From the NCBI RefSeq assembly GCF_024323335.1, contig NC_066583.1, positions 368,393,680 to 368,457,679 on the forward strand: 64,000 bases of DNA. The letters are read 5' to 3'. The notes beneath the pieces are model-generated. The model saw nothing but the letters and a program-made list of their open reading frames with translations. It made no database searches and was not told the origin of the DNA. The position numbers and the translations under genes were made by a program. Positions 47,931 through 59,776 of this stretch are shown here, one piece after another. The number at the start of each line of letters is the position of its first letter. The stretch's first letter is position 1. Origin of the DNA: Lathyrus oleraceus (taxonomy: Eukaryota; Streptophyta; Magnoliopsida; Fabales; Fabaceae).

Positions 47931-49020
47931 TACACAATTCTACCTCTTTAATGGAGTATAGAGAAAACATTTCTCTTTGTTGGAAGTCAATATCTAGATG
48001 CCATAAAATAAATATTCTTTATCCATATACACACAACAAAACTTCACAAAAACATTAACTTCCTAATGTAACTCGAATTTACAACTCAAACTTAATCTTT
48101 AGAGTTGATCACCATAATAATGGTTTCTTGGTTCAAGGTTGAATATAATGACATTTATCTAAATAATATCAAAAAACACAAACTAGATCTCACAAGAACA
48201 ACATTCTAGGAAGTTTTCCAGAAGTTTGAAACAATGAGGGGATGTGTTTGGGGAAGGAAGAACACTCTTGGGTTTTTCTCAAGAATTGTGAAAATATGGA
48301 TTTTTGATCTTACTTGATCATAAAGAACTCTCTCAACATGTTTTTATGAATAGGTGATAATTGAGTCCTTCTTTATGAAAAGTTTACAAAAATGAATTAT
48401 ATAGGTGCTAGAGATTAGGCACAAAAAGGTGAGGAAGAAAACAAATGATTTGAGTCCAATTATGCAGTTATGATTTGAATCAGCAAAAAAGAATGACTTG
48501 AATCAAGGTAATAAAATATGGAAACTATCAATATGATTTGAATGATGATTTGGCACGCTTGATTCGAGTAAGGGAAAAGAGTGATTTGAATCGTGGTTAG
48601 TTTTTCAAAAAGTGTATGGTCATGATTCGAGTCAAAAGAAACTGTGATTCAAATTAAGGAGTATTGTGATTTGAGTCACATATATCCTTGATTTAAATCA
48701 ACTAATTTTTGGCATAATCCATATTTTAATTGATGTTTGATTCAAATTCGCGATATTCTTAATTCAAATCAAGCTTAAAAAAACCTTGTTTTAAGTTTTC
48801 TAACTTGTGATTTAAGACATAGACAAGATGTTGACTTTGACCAACTTGCTCAAGCTTAAAAAATAAATTTACATGGATTCAAATCTTATTTATTTAATGT
48901 GAGGTGACTCACGATACAATTCTAATCAAATAAATAATTACACACGAATTGAAATAATAACAAATCAAACTACAAATAGAGAAAATTATATAGAATATCA
49001 AGATAAATATGATACCAACT
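47931..49020 (-). repeat. Decayed LTR-like dispersed repeat with GATTTGAATCA motifs, copy 1
   Basis: The block at about 48190-48760 matches 56590-57130 in order and orientation (TTCTAGGAAG, a TATATAGGTGCTAGAGATT-like box, and many GATT(T/C)GA(A/G)TCA words). On the minus strand the shared box reads as a TATATAA-type promoter, so these are probably minus-strand LTR fragments. Identity is judged by eye. Confidence 0.5.
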
Positions 49021-50135
49021 GAGAAATTTTAGACACATTTTGAAGGATTTGATATACCAGAGGAAGCCAAAGTGATATGCAAGTTACATTAATCAATCTA
49101 TGGATTGAAGCAAGCTTCCAGAAGTTGTAATCCTTGTTTTGATGAAACTGTAAAAAAATGAGGAATCATTAAAAATGAAGATGAACCTTGTGTATACAAG
49201 AAGGTTAATGGGAGTATGATCGTCTTTCTAATATTATACGCATATTACTTATTACTCATTGGAAACCTCGTCTCTACCTTGCAAAAAATGAAAAATTTGC
49301 TAGGGAAATGTTTTTTTATGAAGAATTCGGGCGAAATAGCCTATATATTAGGAATCAGGATCTATAGAGATAGATCAAAAAACTGCTTAGCCTAAGTCAG
49401 ACTACATACTTGGACAAATTTTTGAGACACTTTAATATGCATGATTCCAATAAAGGAGTCATACATATGTAATATGACTTGTGTCTATCAAAACCACAAT
49501 CATATTCAACTATGGAAGAAAAGGGTCAGATGAATAAGATCCCATATGCATTTTCAATATTATATATCATCTATGTCATGATATGTATTCGATCCAATGT
49601 CTTGTATGATTTAAGTGCAACAAGTAAGTACCAATTTGATCCCAATGATGCTAATTGCGTTGTTGTCAAAAATATCCTTAAGTCATTGAGAAAGACTAAG
49701 GACTCATTATAGATATAGGAAGGTTAGGAAAAACTTGTTGTAATAGGATACACTAAGACTAGCTTCTAGAAGATAATATGACTTTAGATCACAATTGAGT
49801 TATGTTTTTGCTTAATTGGTGAAGTTATGAGCTGAAAATGTTCAAAGTAGGATAAAATTGTTGATTATACAATTATTGATTCCTCAAATAAAACAAATGA
49901 AAATGTTTGGATCAAGATGTTCATTAGTGGATTTGGCATAATCCCTGGCATTTTGGATCTCATGAACTCTATTGTGATAACAATGGTGACATCACACATG
50001 CTAAGGAGCCTGGATCTCACCAATGATGAAAACAAATACTTAGGCGATGTCACATCATTCGATAGATAATAGATGAAAGAGATGTGAAGATATGCAAAGC
50101 ATCGACACTTGACAATGTCATGACCCACTAACAAA
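49021..50135 (+). pseudogene. Second Ty1/copia pol remnant (RT and RNase H)
   Basis: Frame-broken but ordered matches to copia RT: a SIYGLKQAS-type motif near 49095, DEPCVYKK near 49183, a decayed catalytic box (AYY instead of VDD) near 49245, and YILGI near 49345. The RNase H part follows, with an IPYA stretch near 49538 and a DPLTK-type end near 50125. Stops are frequent. It is not the continuation of the copia element at 36911-47930, since the segment between is unrelated. Confidence 0.75.
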
Positions 50136-50633
50136 GTAATAATAAGACATTTTTATTAATAATAAGATATTTATTTATTATGTTTGTTTTTAAATAAAAA
50201 ATATTGAGGGAGAATATGGTAATCGAATGGTCTAAAATGAGGGGGGTTGAATAAACCGTTTCTCAAAAACCAATTTTCGAAAATGTTCAAAATTGGAGTA
50301 TAATAAAAAAAATTGATGCAACTGAAAAGTATAATAAATTTGATTGGAATGATTATAGATAACACGATAATTAGAAAATAACTGTGATCACGATGAAATT
50401 ACTAAACAATCAAGTAACCATTAATTTAACTTTGAACATACATGATAACTATATTTCAAAGTTATTTAATTTATAAGGATTCTACGATCACAATTTTCAG
50501 TATTAATTACCAAGGAGGTCTTTCAAAGGATTAGACTAACACAAACCTACTTTTACACAAGAAATCACTACGAAAGCAATAAATCCTAATCGTGCGCAAT
50601 TTCTAGAAAAATAATAAAGTCTAAGCATATAAC
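50136..50633. other. AT-rich sequence without a recognised feature
   Basis: No coding, RNA or repeat signal recognised. Confidence 0.5.
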
Positions 50634-53593
50634 TGTCACAACATGAAAAATACCTGAGCGCACCACACACTCAAAATAAACAACAGAGTCTGCACCAAAC
50701 TTTGTTTATTCCAAAAGTAAAGGAAAAATATCAACAAAACCCACAAAGAAAAAGAAAATGGTTGTTGCAACAAAGAGCGGGTTCAGGAGTCGCTTATACA
50801 AGGGAAAGGTATTAGCACTCCTTACATCCGCTATACTCAACAAGACTCATTTAGTTAGTTATGTGAATGAGTGTTAGTGTGGTGTTCGTTTGTGATCTTC
50901 TACTTATTGAGCAAGAAAAAGAAAGAAATGATTTTTAGGTTTTTTATTAATGTGCCTGACAAAATTTCAAAATCTTGTTTCTACGTATCTCCAGTTGCGA
51001 TGGAGAACTCAAGGCTACATAATTCTTTGTAGAAAAGAACCATTTATTGGTTGCTTTTAAGGAGTGATATTTTAGACAAATTGAATGGTTAAAACTTTGC
51101 TTGTTGCTCGCTCTTGGAGGCTGAAGCCTTTGTTTGTTTCATGTCGATATGGATAAAGCATACTCATTTCTGAAAAAGGTTTTAGGAGTCACGCAAAGGT
51201 GAAAAACAAGTTTGATTGGTTAAATTGATTTTATATGAAGATTTGATCTTTGTGGAATATGAGTAAACATTTGAGAATAGGTGTACACCAAGCGTGCATT
51301 TACTCGAGATTCACATTGATATGCTTCCAATTGTCCATTTATTCCAAGTTTGATTATGGTGTTTTAGATTTGACATACTAATAGTCATTTTGAACCTGGT
51401 GTGCTCCGAGCGCTCGACTACTAAGGGGTTTAAAGATATGTGTATCTCTCGGTCCTTTATCTTTCAATTTTATTAAGAAAAATGTTTTTGCACATTAACG
51501 ACTTGACGCTGAATCAAGCGCTTCAAGTTGATTGTGAAAAATATTTTGAATTAAGCGGAAGAGGAACTTGACGTTGGATCAGGCACCCGCGTTGGTGAAA
51601 ATGGTTTGATTTGGGAAAATTGCCCGACGTTGGATTGAACACTATTTTTGTTCTTTTTGAAAAATGGTTGATTTTAATCTTAAGTTAGAAATTAACTAAG
51701 TTAACAAAACAGCCAAAAGGAAAGGGATAAAATTAAACAAACAATAGAACTCGAGGGTGGGGGATACATCTTGACAAATGGGGAATGAAATCATGATAGA
51801 CAATAGAAATAAAATCAATAAAAACCAAGAAAAGATATAAGAGATAGGAGTGCACACGATATGTTTACAACACATATTCATTGTAATTGAATCGAAAGAG
51901 TAAAACAAAAACAAAATGTGCACGGATCAAGATCATGATACGAGGACGTGAATCAATGTCACGTAACACAAGGCGGTGCAAGGCTACCGAAAGTAAAAAC
52001 GATGAATCATTGTGTTCTATCTTGAATTGAATGAGTAAAGAGAAATGAAACATGCATGAATCAAAATCATGACACGATGATGCAAATCGATGTCGCATAA
52101 TGCGAAGATGTGCAAAACTACCAAAAGTAGAATATGAATTCAATTTAGTTGTAACGAAATTGGATCGTTGTATCTCAACATCAATCAAATAAAAAGTTGC
52201 TCACGCATACATGCGGTCATCACAAAATAATTCGAATTGAGAATAACACATAACATAAAGAAGCGAAATCGTAACGAAATCAAACTTAATTCGTGCAACA
52301 GTAAAACAACGACATCAAACCGTAATCATGTACAACATTATAGTCGAAATTAATATGAGCATTATCGCAAAGATACACACACAAAGATAACCATAATATA
52401 TTTAAAGTCGGTTTATACGTAACGACAACAAAAGTGGAATCTCGCATGAAAGGACCGTAACGCGGTGAACACATATGATTAATGTCCAATCTAGCGCATT
52501 AAGTTTGATTTTATGCAACGCAAAGCAATGAAACAAAAATAGCGGTAACCATGCATATATGTATTTACTTCGAAATAGATCTGGCACAAATGCCGCATAA
52601 TGGAAATGAAAACAGCAAACAATAATTACAACATTTACAACGTGACATCACCAAAATCTAACACAAACACAACATAGCCAAATCAAAAACAAAGAGTGCA
52701 TACTCAAAATACCAAGCAGGACAATACAACAAGTATTCGATATTGAAATATTATCGACATCGTATTGTAAATGCGGTTGCTGCCAGAATCGTTGTTGCAA
52801 CAGTATTGTTGTCGTTTGAAGTTATGAAATGGTGACACCGTGTAACCTTTTGGTGAGTGTTGTTGGTGGTTTGGAGTGTGAGATCAGTAAAATGGAAAAG
52901 AAGGCGTGCTACTTGAAGAAAGGAGAGAGGTCAAGTTTTTTTAAAGGTGAAATAATGAGTCACAATTTTTACTTCCCTTTTCCCGTGATTTGAAATTTTT
53001 ATAGGTAATGGTATCTGAGTCAACAATTTTTGTATGATGGGAAAAAGTGAGTGATGGAATTAAATCTCAACCGAGAGGCGGTTACAGTTTGGTTTTTCTT
53101 GAAAATGGTAGTGGTTTGTGTCGTGGGTTGAAGGAAGATGTGAGGTGATGAAAGGTTGATTGTTGGTGGTGATATCAGGTGAAGAAGATGGTGGTTGTAG
53201 GGTGCTTCAATGAATGAACATGATTGGAGTAAAAGTTGTTTGGAGGCTTCGAAGGAGTGAGATTTTTGATGGTGACCGAAAGGGAGCTTGACCGATAGTG
53301 GTTGTTTAAGGAATGAGAGGTGTTCGGTTTGTAGTGCGGGTTGAAGGTAGATGTGAAGTGTCCGGTTTATAGTATGGAGAGGGGAAAGGAAGTGAGATTG
53401 ACAGAGGGTGTGATTGAAGGTGAAGGTAATAGTTGAAGGAGAAGATGAGCAAAAAAACAAATGAAAATAAACCCTTCTAAGTTTCAGTCCTTGGAGCGAT
53501 AGAGATAAGCTTTCCTTTCGATATTTTATGATATTTTTTGAAAACTAATAGAAGAGTGTCACAAATCCACCGTGTGTAGCTCTTGGGTCTGTG

Positions 53594-53984
53594 GTATCTC
53601 CCATGGTTTTAAATTGCAGTCCGCAACCGCAATTGCACCCGCAATATTGCAGATGTTGTTGCCTCCGCAACCGTATCAGACCGCAATTGTGGTGTGATTT
53701 TAAAATTATACGTTCAGCTGTATTATGAACCATATCAAACCGTTTCAATCATGATTATTCAAGTACTTTAACCAAAAAATAAAATATTAAAATCCTAAAA
53801 CTCAATTTACTTCCTATATAATTAAAAAACTTAACATTAAATATTTTTCAAATTGTATTCCAAACACCTACCTATAAAAGTTCACACCGCAATCGCCACA
53901 ATCCACATCGCAAGAAGCGCAATGAGCGCAATCGCAACACCCGCATTCACATCCACAACCATAATTTAAAAGCATGGTCTCTCC
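53594..53984. mobile_element. hAT-like MITE (375 bp) with 8-bp target duplication
   Basis: The element at 53602-53976 starts CATGGTTTTAAATT; its other end complements to CATGCTTTTAAATT (one mismatch in 14). The flanking 8-mers are GTATCTCC (53594-53601) and GTCTCTCC (53977-53984), one mismatch. The interior near both ends is rich in CCGCAA/TTGCGG words. No transposase is encoded. Confidence 0.75.
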
Positions 53985-54006
53985 TCTATTTCATCAGCCA
54001 ATTAAA

Positions 54007-54150
<144 letters not shown>

Positions 54151-54227
54151 ATAGTAAGGTTGCTAATTGTCTAAAATTCCACAAATGTCCTTTTAAATAT
54201 ATTTTTTTTGTGAAATGAATTAAAGCT

Positions 54228-54591
54228 ATGAATGCACTGGGATTAAGAAATACTCTTGACCTCTTAATCATTAGATGACATGGATGAATTCAATGGGATT
54301 AAGAAATACTCTTGACTTCTTAATCATCAGACGATATGAATGAATGCGCTGAGATTAAGAAATACTTTTGACTTCTTGATCATCAGATGATATGAATGTG
54401 AACTTAGACTAACAACAATGTTCTAGGAAGCTTTTTCACAAGGTTAAAAAAATGAGAAGAATTGTCTTGAAAGAAAGAACACACATGGATCTTCTTAATA
54501 TTCATGAAAGAAAGGATTTGATCTCACTAGTTCATGAAAAAATCACTAAACAAATTTTATGAAAAGGTGAGAGAAAATGAACATTGAGTTG
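54228..54591. repeat. Duplicated patch flanked by a 19-bp direct repeat
   Basis: This 364-bp segment is a close copy, by eye about 95%, of 56419-56875 with about 90 bases missing. It is flanked by TGTGAAATGAATTAAAGCT at 54209-54227 and 54592-54610. It includes three units of the 56-bp repeat. Confidence 0.8.
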
Positions 54592-55629
54592 TGTGAAATG
54601 AATTAAAGCTAAATAAAACACTTTAAAATAAATAAATAAAATGAAATGAAAGTATAATTAATCCTATTTATTTTATTTTTTGAATATTTTGATAAAAGAA
54701 ACAAAATAAAAGGGATTAAAATGAACAAAAATCAAGCGCCAAAATACTCAAAAAATAAAAATGAATTAATTAAAATGATATATGCGAAATAAACTTCTGG
54801 AAAACAAACATGTTTACACTAAATTTCGCAATAAAAAATGTCTGGTTAAAAAGACTCATGCTAATCAAAATGCAAGCGCCAGTGGAGTCGAAAAAATTAA
54901 ATGAGCACGCCAGGTTAAACTACGTGAACCGTAGATCAATAAAACTGACAGTTGTATGCTCGGTCTTAAAAATTTTCGTTTGTTAAGTTTACACACATTT
55001 GAGAATCGATTCAAATGATTTGTCTGTAAAACCAAATATTTATTCTGGTTGACATTTTAAGCATTATGCAGAATAAAATGCATGTTATGATATGCAGATG
55101 ATGCAAATGTCTTGAGAATGCATTGATATATCGATCGAGGGGGAAATTTGGGGCATGACAATTGCCCATATTTAAACATCTTTAACTTGAGGATATGAAG
55201 AACTTCTGTCTCCAAATCATCATGGTGAAAAATAGTTTAAATACTAAACAAACCCAAATTTTTGCCCTTTCATGCAATGTAATGATATGTTATGGTTATG
55301 AAGTGCCCAAATGAAACGTTACCCTTGACTTTTCATTCGTTAGAAATATGGCAAAAAGATCAAGCTCATGACTCTTTTGTCCTTATTGTAATACCATGTA
55401 AATGAAATATGAACAAAGGACTAGATGCAAAGTAGTCAACTTTTGAACTCTTTACTTCTAATTCTCCATCATGAATAATAGTTACAATTTTAAAAATACA
55501 CGACTAAAATTAAGTATTGTTGACTATTTATCCATATGAACTTGAGACTTAATGTAGTTGGATGATACCTTAAGAAATCAAGGCTGGATAAAATGTCCAT
55601 TCTGACCTCTTATCCATTAGTGATCTTTA

Positions 55630-56590
55630 GAGATGATGAATGAATGCACTGAGATTAAGAAATACTATTGACTTCTTAAACATCATATGATATGAATGAA
55701 TATACTGAGATTAAGAAATAATTTTAACTTCTTAATCATCAGATGATATGAATGAATGCGCTGAGATTAAGAAATAATTTTAACTTCTTAATCATCAGAT
55801 GATATAAATGAATGCACTGAGATAAAAAATACTTTTGACTTCTTAATCATCATATGATATGAATGAATGCACCCAGATTGTGAAATACTCTTGACTTCTT
55901 GATCATCAGATGATATGAATGAATCCTCTGAGATTAGTAAATACTCTTGAATTCTTAATCATCAAATGATATGAATGAATGCACTGAGATTAAGAAATAC
56001 TCTTGACTTCTTGATCATCAGATGATATGAATGAAAGCGTTAAGATTAAGAAATACTATTGACTTCTTAATCATCAGATGATATGAATGAATGCACTAAG
56101 ATTAAAAAATACTCTTGACTTCTTAATCATCAGATGATATGAATGAATGCAATGAGATTAAGAAATACTCTTGATTTCTTAACCATCAGATGATATGACT
56201 GAATGCGCTGAGATTAAGAAATACTATTGACTTCTTGATCATCAGATGATATGAATGAATGCGCTGAGATTAAGAAATACTCGTAACTTCTTAATCATCA
56301 AATGATATGAATGAATGAACTGAGATTAAGAAATACTCTTGACTTGTTAATCATCAGGTGATATGAATGAACTTGGATTAAGAAATGCTCTTGACTTCTT
56401 AATCATCATATGATATGAATGAATGCACTGGGATTAAGAAATACTCTTGACCTCTTAATCATTAGATGACCTGGATGAATGCAATGGGATTAAGAAATAC
56501 TCTTGACTTCTTAATCATCAGACGATATGAATGAATGCGCCGGATTAAGAAATACTTTTGACTTCATGATCATCAGATGATATGAATGTG
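55630..56590. repeat. 56-bp tandem array, about 17 units
   Basis: The unit contains GATGATATGAATGAATGC, GAGATTAAGAAATACT and TTGACTTCTTAATCATCA. Units differ by scattered substitutions and small indels. The unit carries near-palindromic halves, with TTAAGAA against TTCTTAA and TGATGAT against ATCATCA. Three more units lie in the duplicated patch at 54228-54400. Confidence 0.92.
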
Positions 56591-57130
56591 AGCTGAGATT
56601 AACAACAATGTTCTAGGAAGCTTTTTCACAAGGTTGAAAAAATGAGAAGAATTGTTTGTGAAAGAAAGAACACACATGGATTTTTCTTAATATTCATGAA
56701 AGAAAGGATTTGATCTCACTAGTTCATGATAAATTCACTAAACAAATTTTGTGAAAATGTAAGAATTATGATTCATATCATTATATGATTATTTGTAGAA
56801 AAATGATTAAAAAAAAGATTTATATAGGTGCTAGAGATTTGGTACAAAAGGTGAGAGAAAATGAACATTGAGTTGAGTCAAATGATAAAGTTATTATTTG
56901 ATTCAGAGGGAAGAATGACTTGAATCAATGTGATAAAATCTAGAAGTGGCAAGGTTTGATTGAAATCATTATGTGATACATGTGACGCGAATCAAGCAAT
57001 CACTTGATTTGAATCATGGTTAATTTTAAAAGTTTGTTTGGTCATGATTTGGGTCAAAGACAATCATGATTCGAGTCAAAGTGTCTTTTGATTTGTGTAA
57101 GAGAATACCTTGGTTCAAATAAGAAATACA
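56591..57130 (-). repeat. Decayed LTR-like dispersed repeat with GATTTGAATCA motifs, copy 2
   Basis: Related to 48190-48760 in order and orientation. A TATATAAATC box on the minus strand near 56820 suggests a minus-strand LTR promoter. Confidence 0.5.
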
Positions 57131-58257
57131 GAGCAAAAATCCTGATTTTCAATTGAGCCAAAATAGCACGTGTCTGTTGTTCGTTATATGCTTGTGATTT
57201 TTCTCTGAATTCCGCATCAATGATTAATTGTCACAAAACGTAACCATTATATCACTGATCATGCTCATTCGTAAAGATCAACTTTAAAAAAAATTATTTT
57301 TTCTACGTATTTAAATCACAATTTCCTTTCCCTTTTTGGGTTTGACTTATTTCACAATTGGTCGTCATTCATTTTTTCTTAATTGATTTCTACTTTATTA
57401 GTGGATTGGATCATCACAAGCCCTCTCATAATCAAAGTTGGTAAAAATTGCGAGCGCAAGATATCATGTTTAGAATAACGTGTAAAAGACTAAACCATTA
57501 GTTAGACTTTATAAAATAAAATGTGTTTTAGGTTTTGAAGGCCTTAGAAATTTCTCTAGAATAATTCTCCATTCGAAGATGTGTAATGTGATTCTTTAGA
57601 TCCTCTCATGTGATAGTCTACATCGACCAATCAATTCTTACAACTTTAAAAATCCGATCTAATACATATTAAGCTTTGGCCTAAACTAAAATAAGAATAC
57701 TATTTGAATATAATAAATTAAAATATTTATAATCAATTTGATAAATTAAAATACAAATTAGGTGTAATACAAAACATAGAGACAGACGTTAATGTATGTG
57801 TGTTTTCCCTAATTTGTATATATACATTGTGGACCATGAAGAAAATTGTAGGTGTCAAAAACTAAAATATGTATACGAGAAATTGATTTAAATTGTTAAT
57901 TATTGTGGTGGTTAAATCCATGTTTAAATTACTTAAGATGAAAGTTTTACTCTAAATAAAAAAAAAATCATTTAAAAAAAATACAAAATTGTTTTGACAA
58001 ACATCCGAAAGTTTTACGTGTCTATTACATTTTAAACAATCCTTTGCCTATATGCGAATTATTGTTTATGGTTTTTTGTTTATTTAATTAAATTTTATCA
58101 AGAATTCTAGTGTACAGTTTAACAAGACATGTAGAATTATTGTATTAGATTATTTTAAATAAAAGTAGTGGAGTAAACGACACAATCGAAAACGACGTTG
58201 ACAAGCATCAAGTATAATGTCGTTCAAAGAAAAAAAAATTAGAAAAGATTGAACTTT
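57131..58257. other. AT-rich sequence without a recognised gene
   Basis: No coding signal. The A-run at about 58230-58238 reads as a T-run on the minus strand and can serve as the Pol III terminator for the tRNA at 58258-58329. Confidence 0.5.
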
Positions 58258-58329
58258 TATCAGAGCCTGGTTTCGATCCAGGGACCTGTGGGTTATGGGC
58301 CCACCACGCTTCCGCTGCGCCACTCTGAT
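58258..58329 (-). tRNA. Initiator tRNA-Met (CAT)
   Basis: 72 bases, intronless. The acceptor stem ATCAGAG pairs with CTCTGAT, with discriminator A. The anticodon stem GTGGG/CCCAC encloses the loop CCCATAA with anticodon CAT (58295-58297 on the plus strand). The T arm is CCTGG-ATCGAAA-CCAGG; the ATCG start in the T loop instead of TTC is an initiator feature. CCA is not encoded, as normal in plants. Compared with the usual plant form as I remember it (CCAGG/CCTGG), the middle T-stem pair is exchanged but still paired. Four T's follow on the minus strand within a few bases and a longer T-run about 20 bases on. Confidence 0.95.
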
Positions 58330-59459
58330 TTGATGACTTTAAATTCTTTTAAGTTATATTTATTTATTTAAATAATACACATCAAATGATAAGCAATTGG
58401 AGCAACTATTTGCTAAAACCAATGTCTTCGCCTTCAGATGTTGGTGTTTTTGACAGCTTCTGATACCTAGCTTTTGTCTTTTATAATTGAAACTTACCAA
58501 AATTTTATAGCTTTTGGATGAGCTAGGTTTGGTCTTAGGATCCTTAATAACTTTGATTTTGAGACAAATTTAGATTCAAATTTATTGGTTGATTGGTTTT
58601 GCATAGTACGCATTTTGCCGTTGAAATTGATGTATAGTTTTAGTTTGTATTCTGTAAAAAATAAATGGAAATGTATAAGAAACTAGATGCATATTTTTGG
58701 AAATCTCATTTCTCATTACCACTCTTCTTTCTTCAATAACACCATTACCCATAATACCACTTGCTCTCTCAAACTCACTTGCTTCAATTCAAGTCCATCT
58801 AATCTATTTTAATTTAACTAATTATTATCTTTATTCCATTTTTTTTATTTAAAAAAGAGTTATCCTTATAAATTATAAATTAAGTCCTCTCAGGATAATA
58901 TTTTTCGAATATTCTATTGGTGAGTAGTCAAATCTTTTTGTATGTTTTTATAATTTTAAATTAATGTTTTATGTATATTTTTATCTACTCATATCCTCTT
59001 TCTCATTATATTTTTAATTGTTAAAATCATATTGTGTTGAATAATTTATCATTGGATTAACTTTGAATTTTATTTGATTTTTCAGATGTCAAATTTAAGT
59101 GTTATGTCTTCTCTTTTATTTGATCATTAAATATTCTAAATATGTTTTTATCTAATATGATTTTAATCGATCAATAATCGCATATATGATTTGATTACTT
59201 TCAAACTCTGATATGTTTATTTTTCTTCAACACAAATTTTATTTTGCTACTAAATGTAGTTATATTTAGGATTTAAGTTATAGTATCCAATCTTAATTAT
59301 GGTCGGAGTTGTGTTTATTGATTGAATGATTGTTTTTTATTTTTATTTTTATATGATGCTAATTTCACTCACTTATCAACTTTACGAATCAATTTGTTAT
59401 TGTGTTTGTGCTTGTATTTTCCAATTCACTATTATTATGTCTCTATTTTAGATACACAT
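58330..59459. other. AT-rich sequence without a recognised gene
   Basis: No coding, RNA or repeat signal recognised. Confidence 0.5.
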
Positions 59460-59690
59460 TAATAGATGAAGCAAATAGAAACAGTTAAAAATAGTTTTAC
59501 AGTTAGTTACATTAGAAACAGTTTGTTATACTTTCTATTATAACAGTTAGTTACAGTTTTCATCCAACTATATAATTGTTGTAATCTCCATTCAATGAAT
59601 AATAGAGTCTTATTCTGCTCTTTATCTTCTTCCTCTTCACTTCAAGCTTTCTTACTATTCTTCAATGGCTTCCATGTGTGAAGTATAATA
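59460..59690 (+). mobile_element. Possible 5' LTR end of a third Ty1/copia element
   Basis: The sequence just before the primer site-like TGGTATCATCG at 59691 includes an AATGAATAATAGAGTCTTATT block and pyrimidine-rich leader typical of copia LTR R/U5 regions. The start of the LTR was not identified and no second LTR is present. Confidence 0.4.
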
Positions 59691-59776
59691 TGGTATCATC
59701 GTCTTCGATCCTTTTTCCACACTTCCGCACCGTTTTTTTTCTCTTCTACTTGTGCGATCTTTCTTTTGATTCCAGC

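Noticed and set aside
47931..50135. RT region at 49 kb as the continuation of the copia element at 36.9-47.9 kb
   Set aside because: About 1.1 kb of unrelated LTR-like repeat separates them, and the RT part is far more decayed than the integrase part.
53020..53460. 146-codon minus-strand ORF
   Set aside because: It lies in a putative decayed LTR. The product has no domain, signal or conserved motif, and its composition matches antisense of G-rich DNA.
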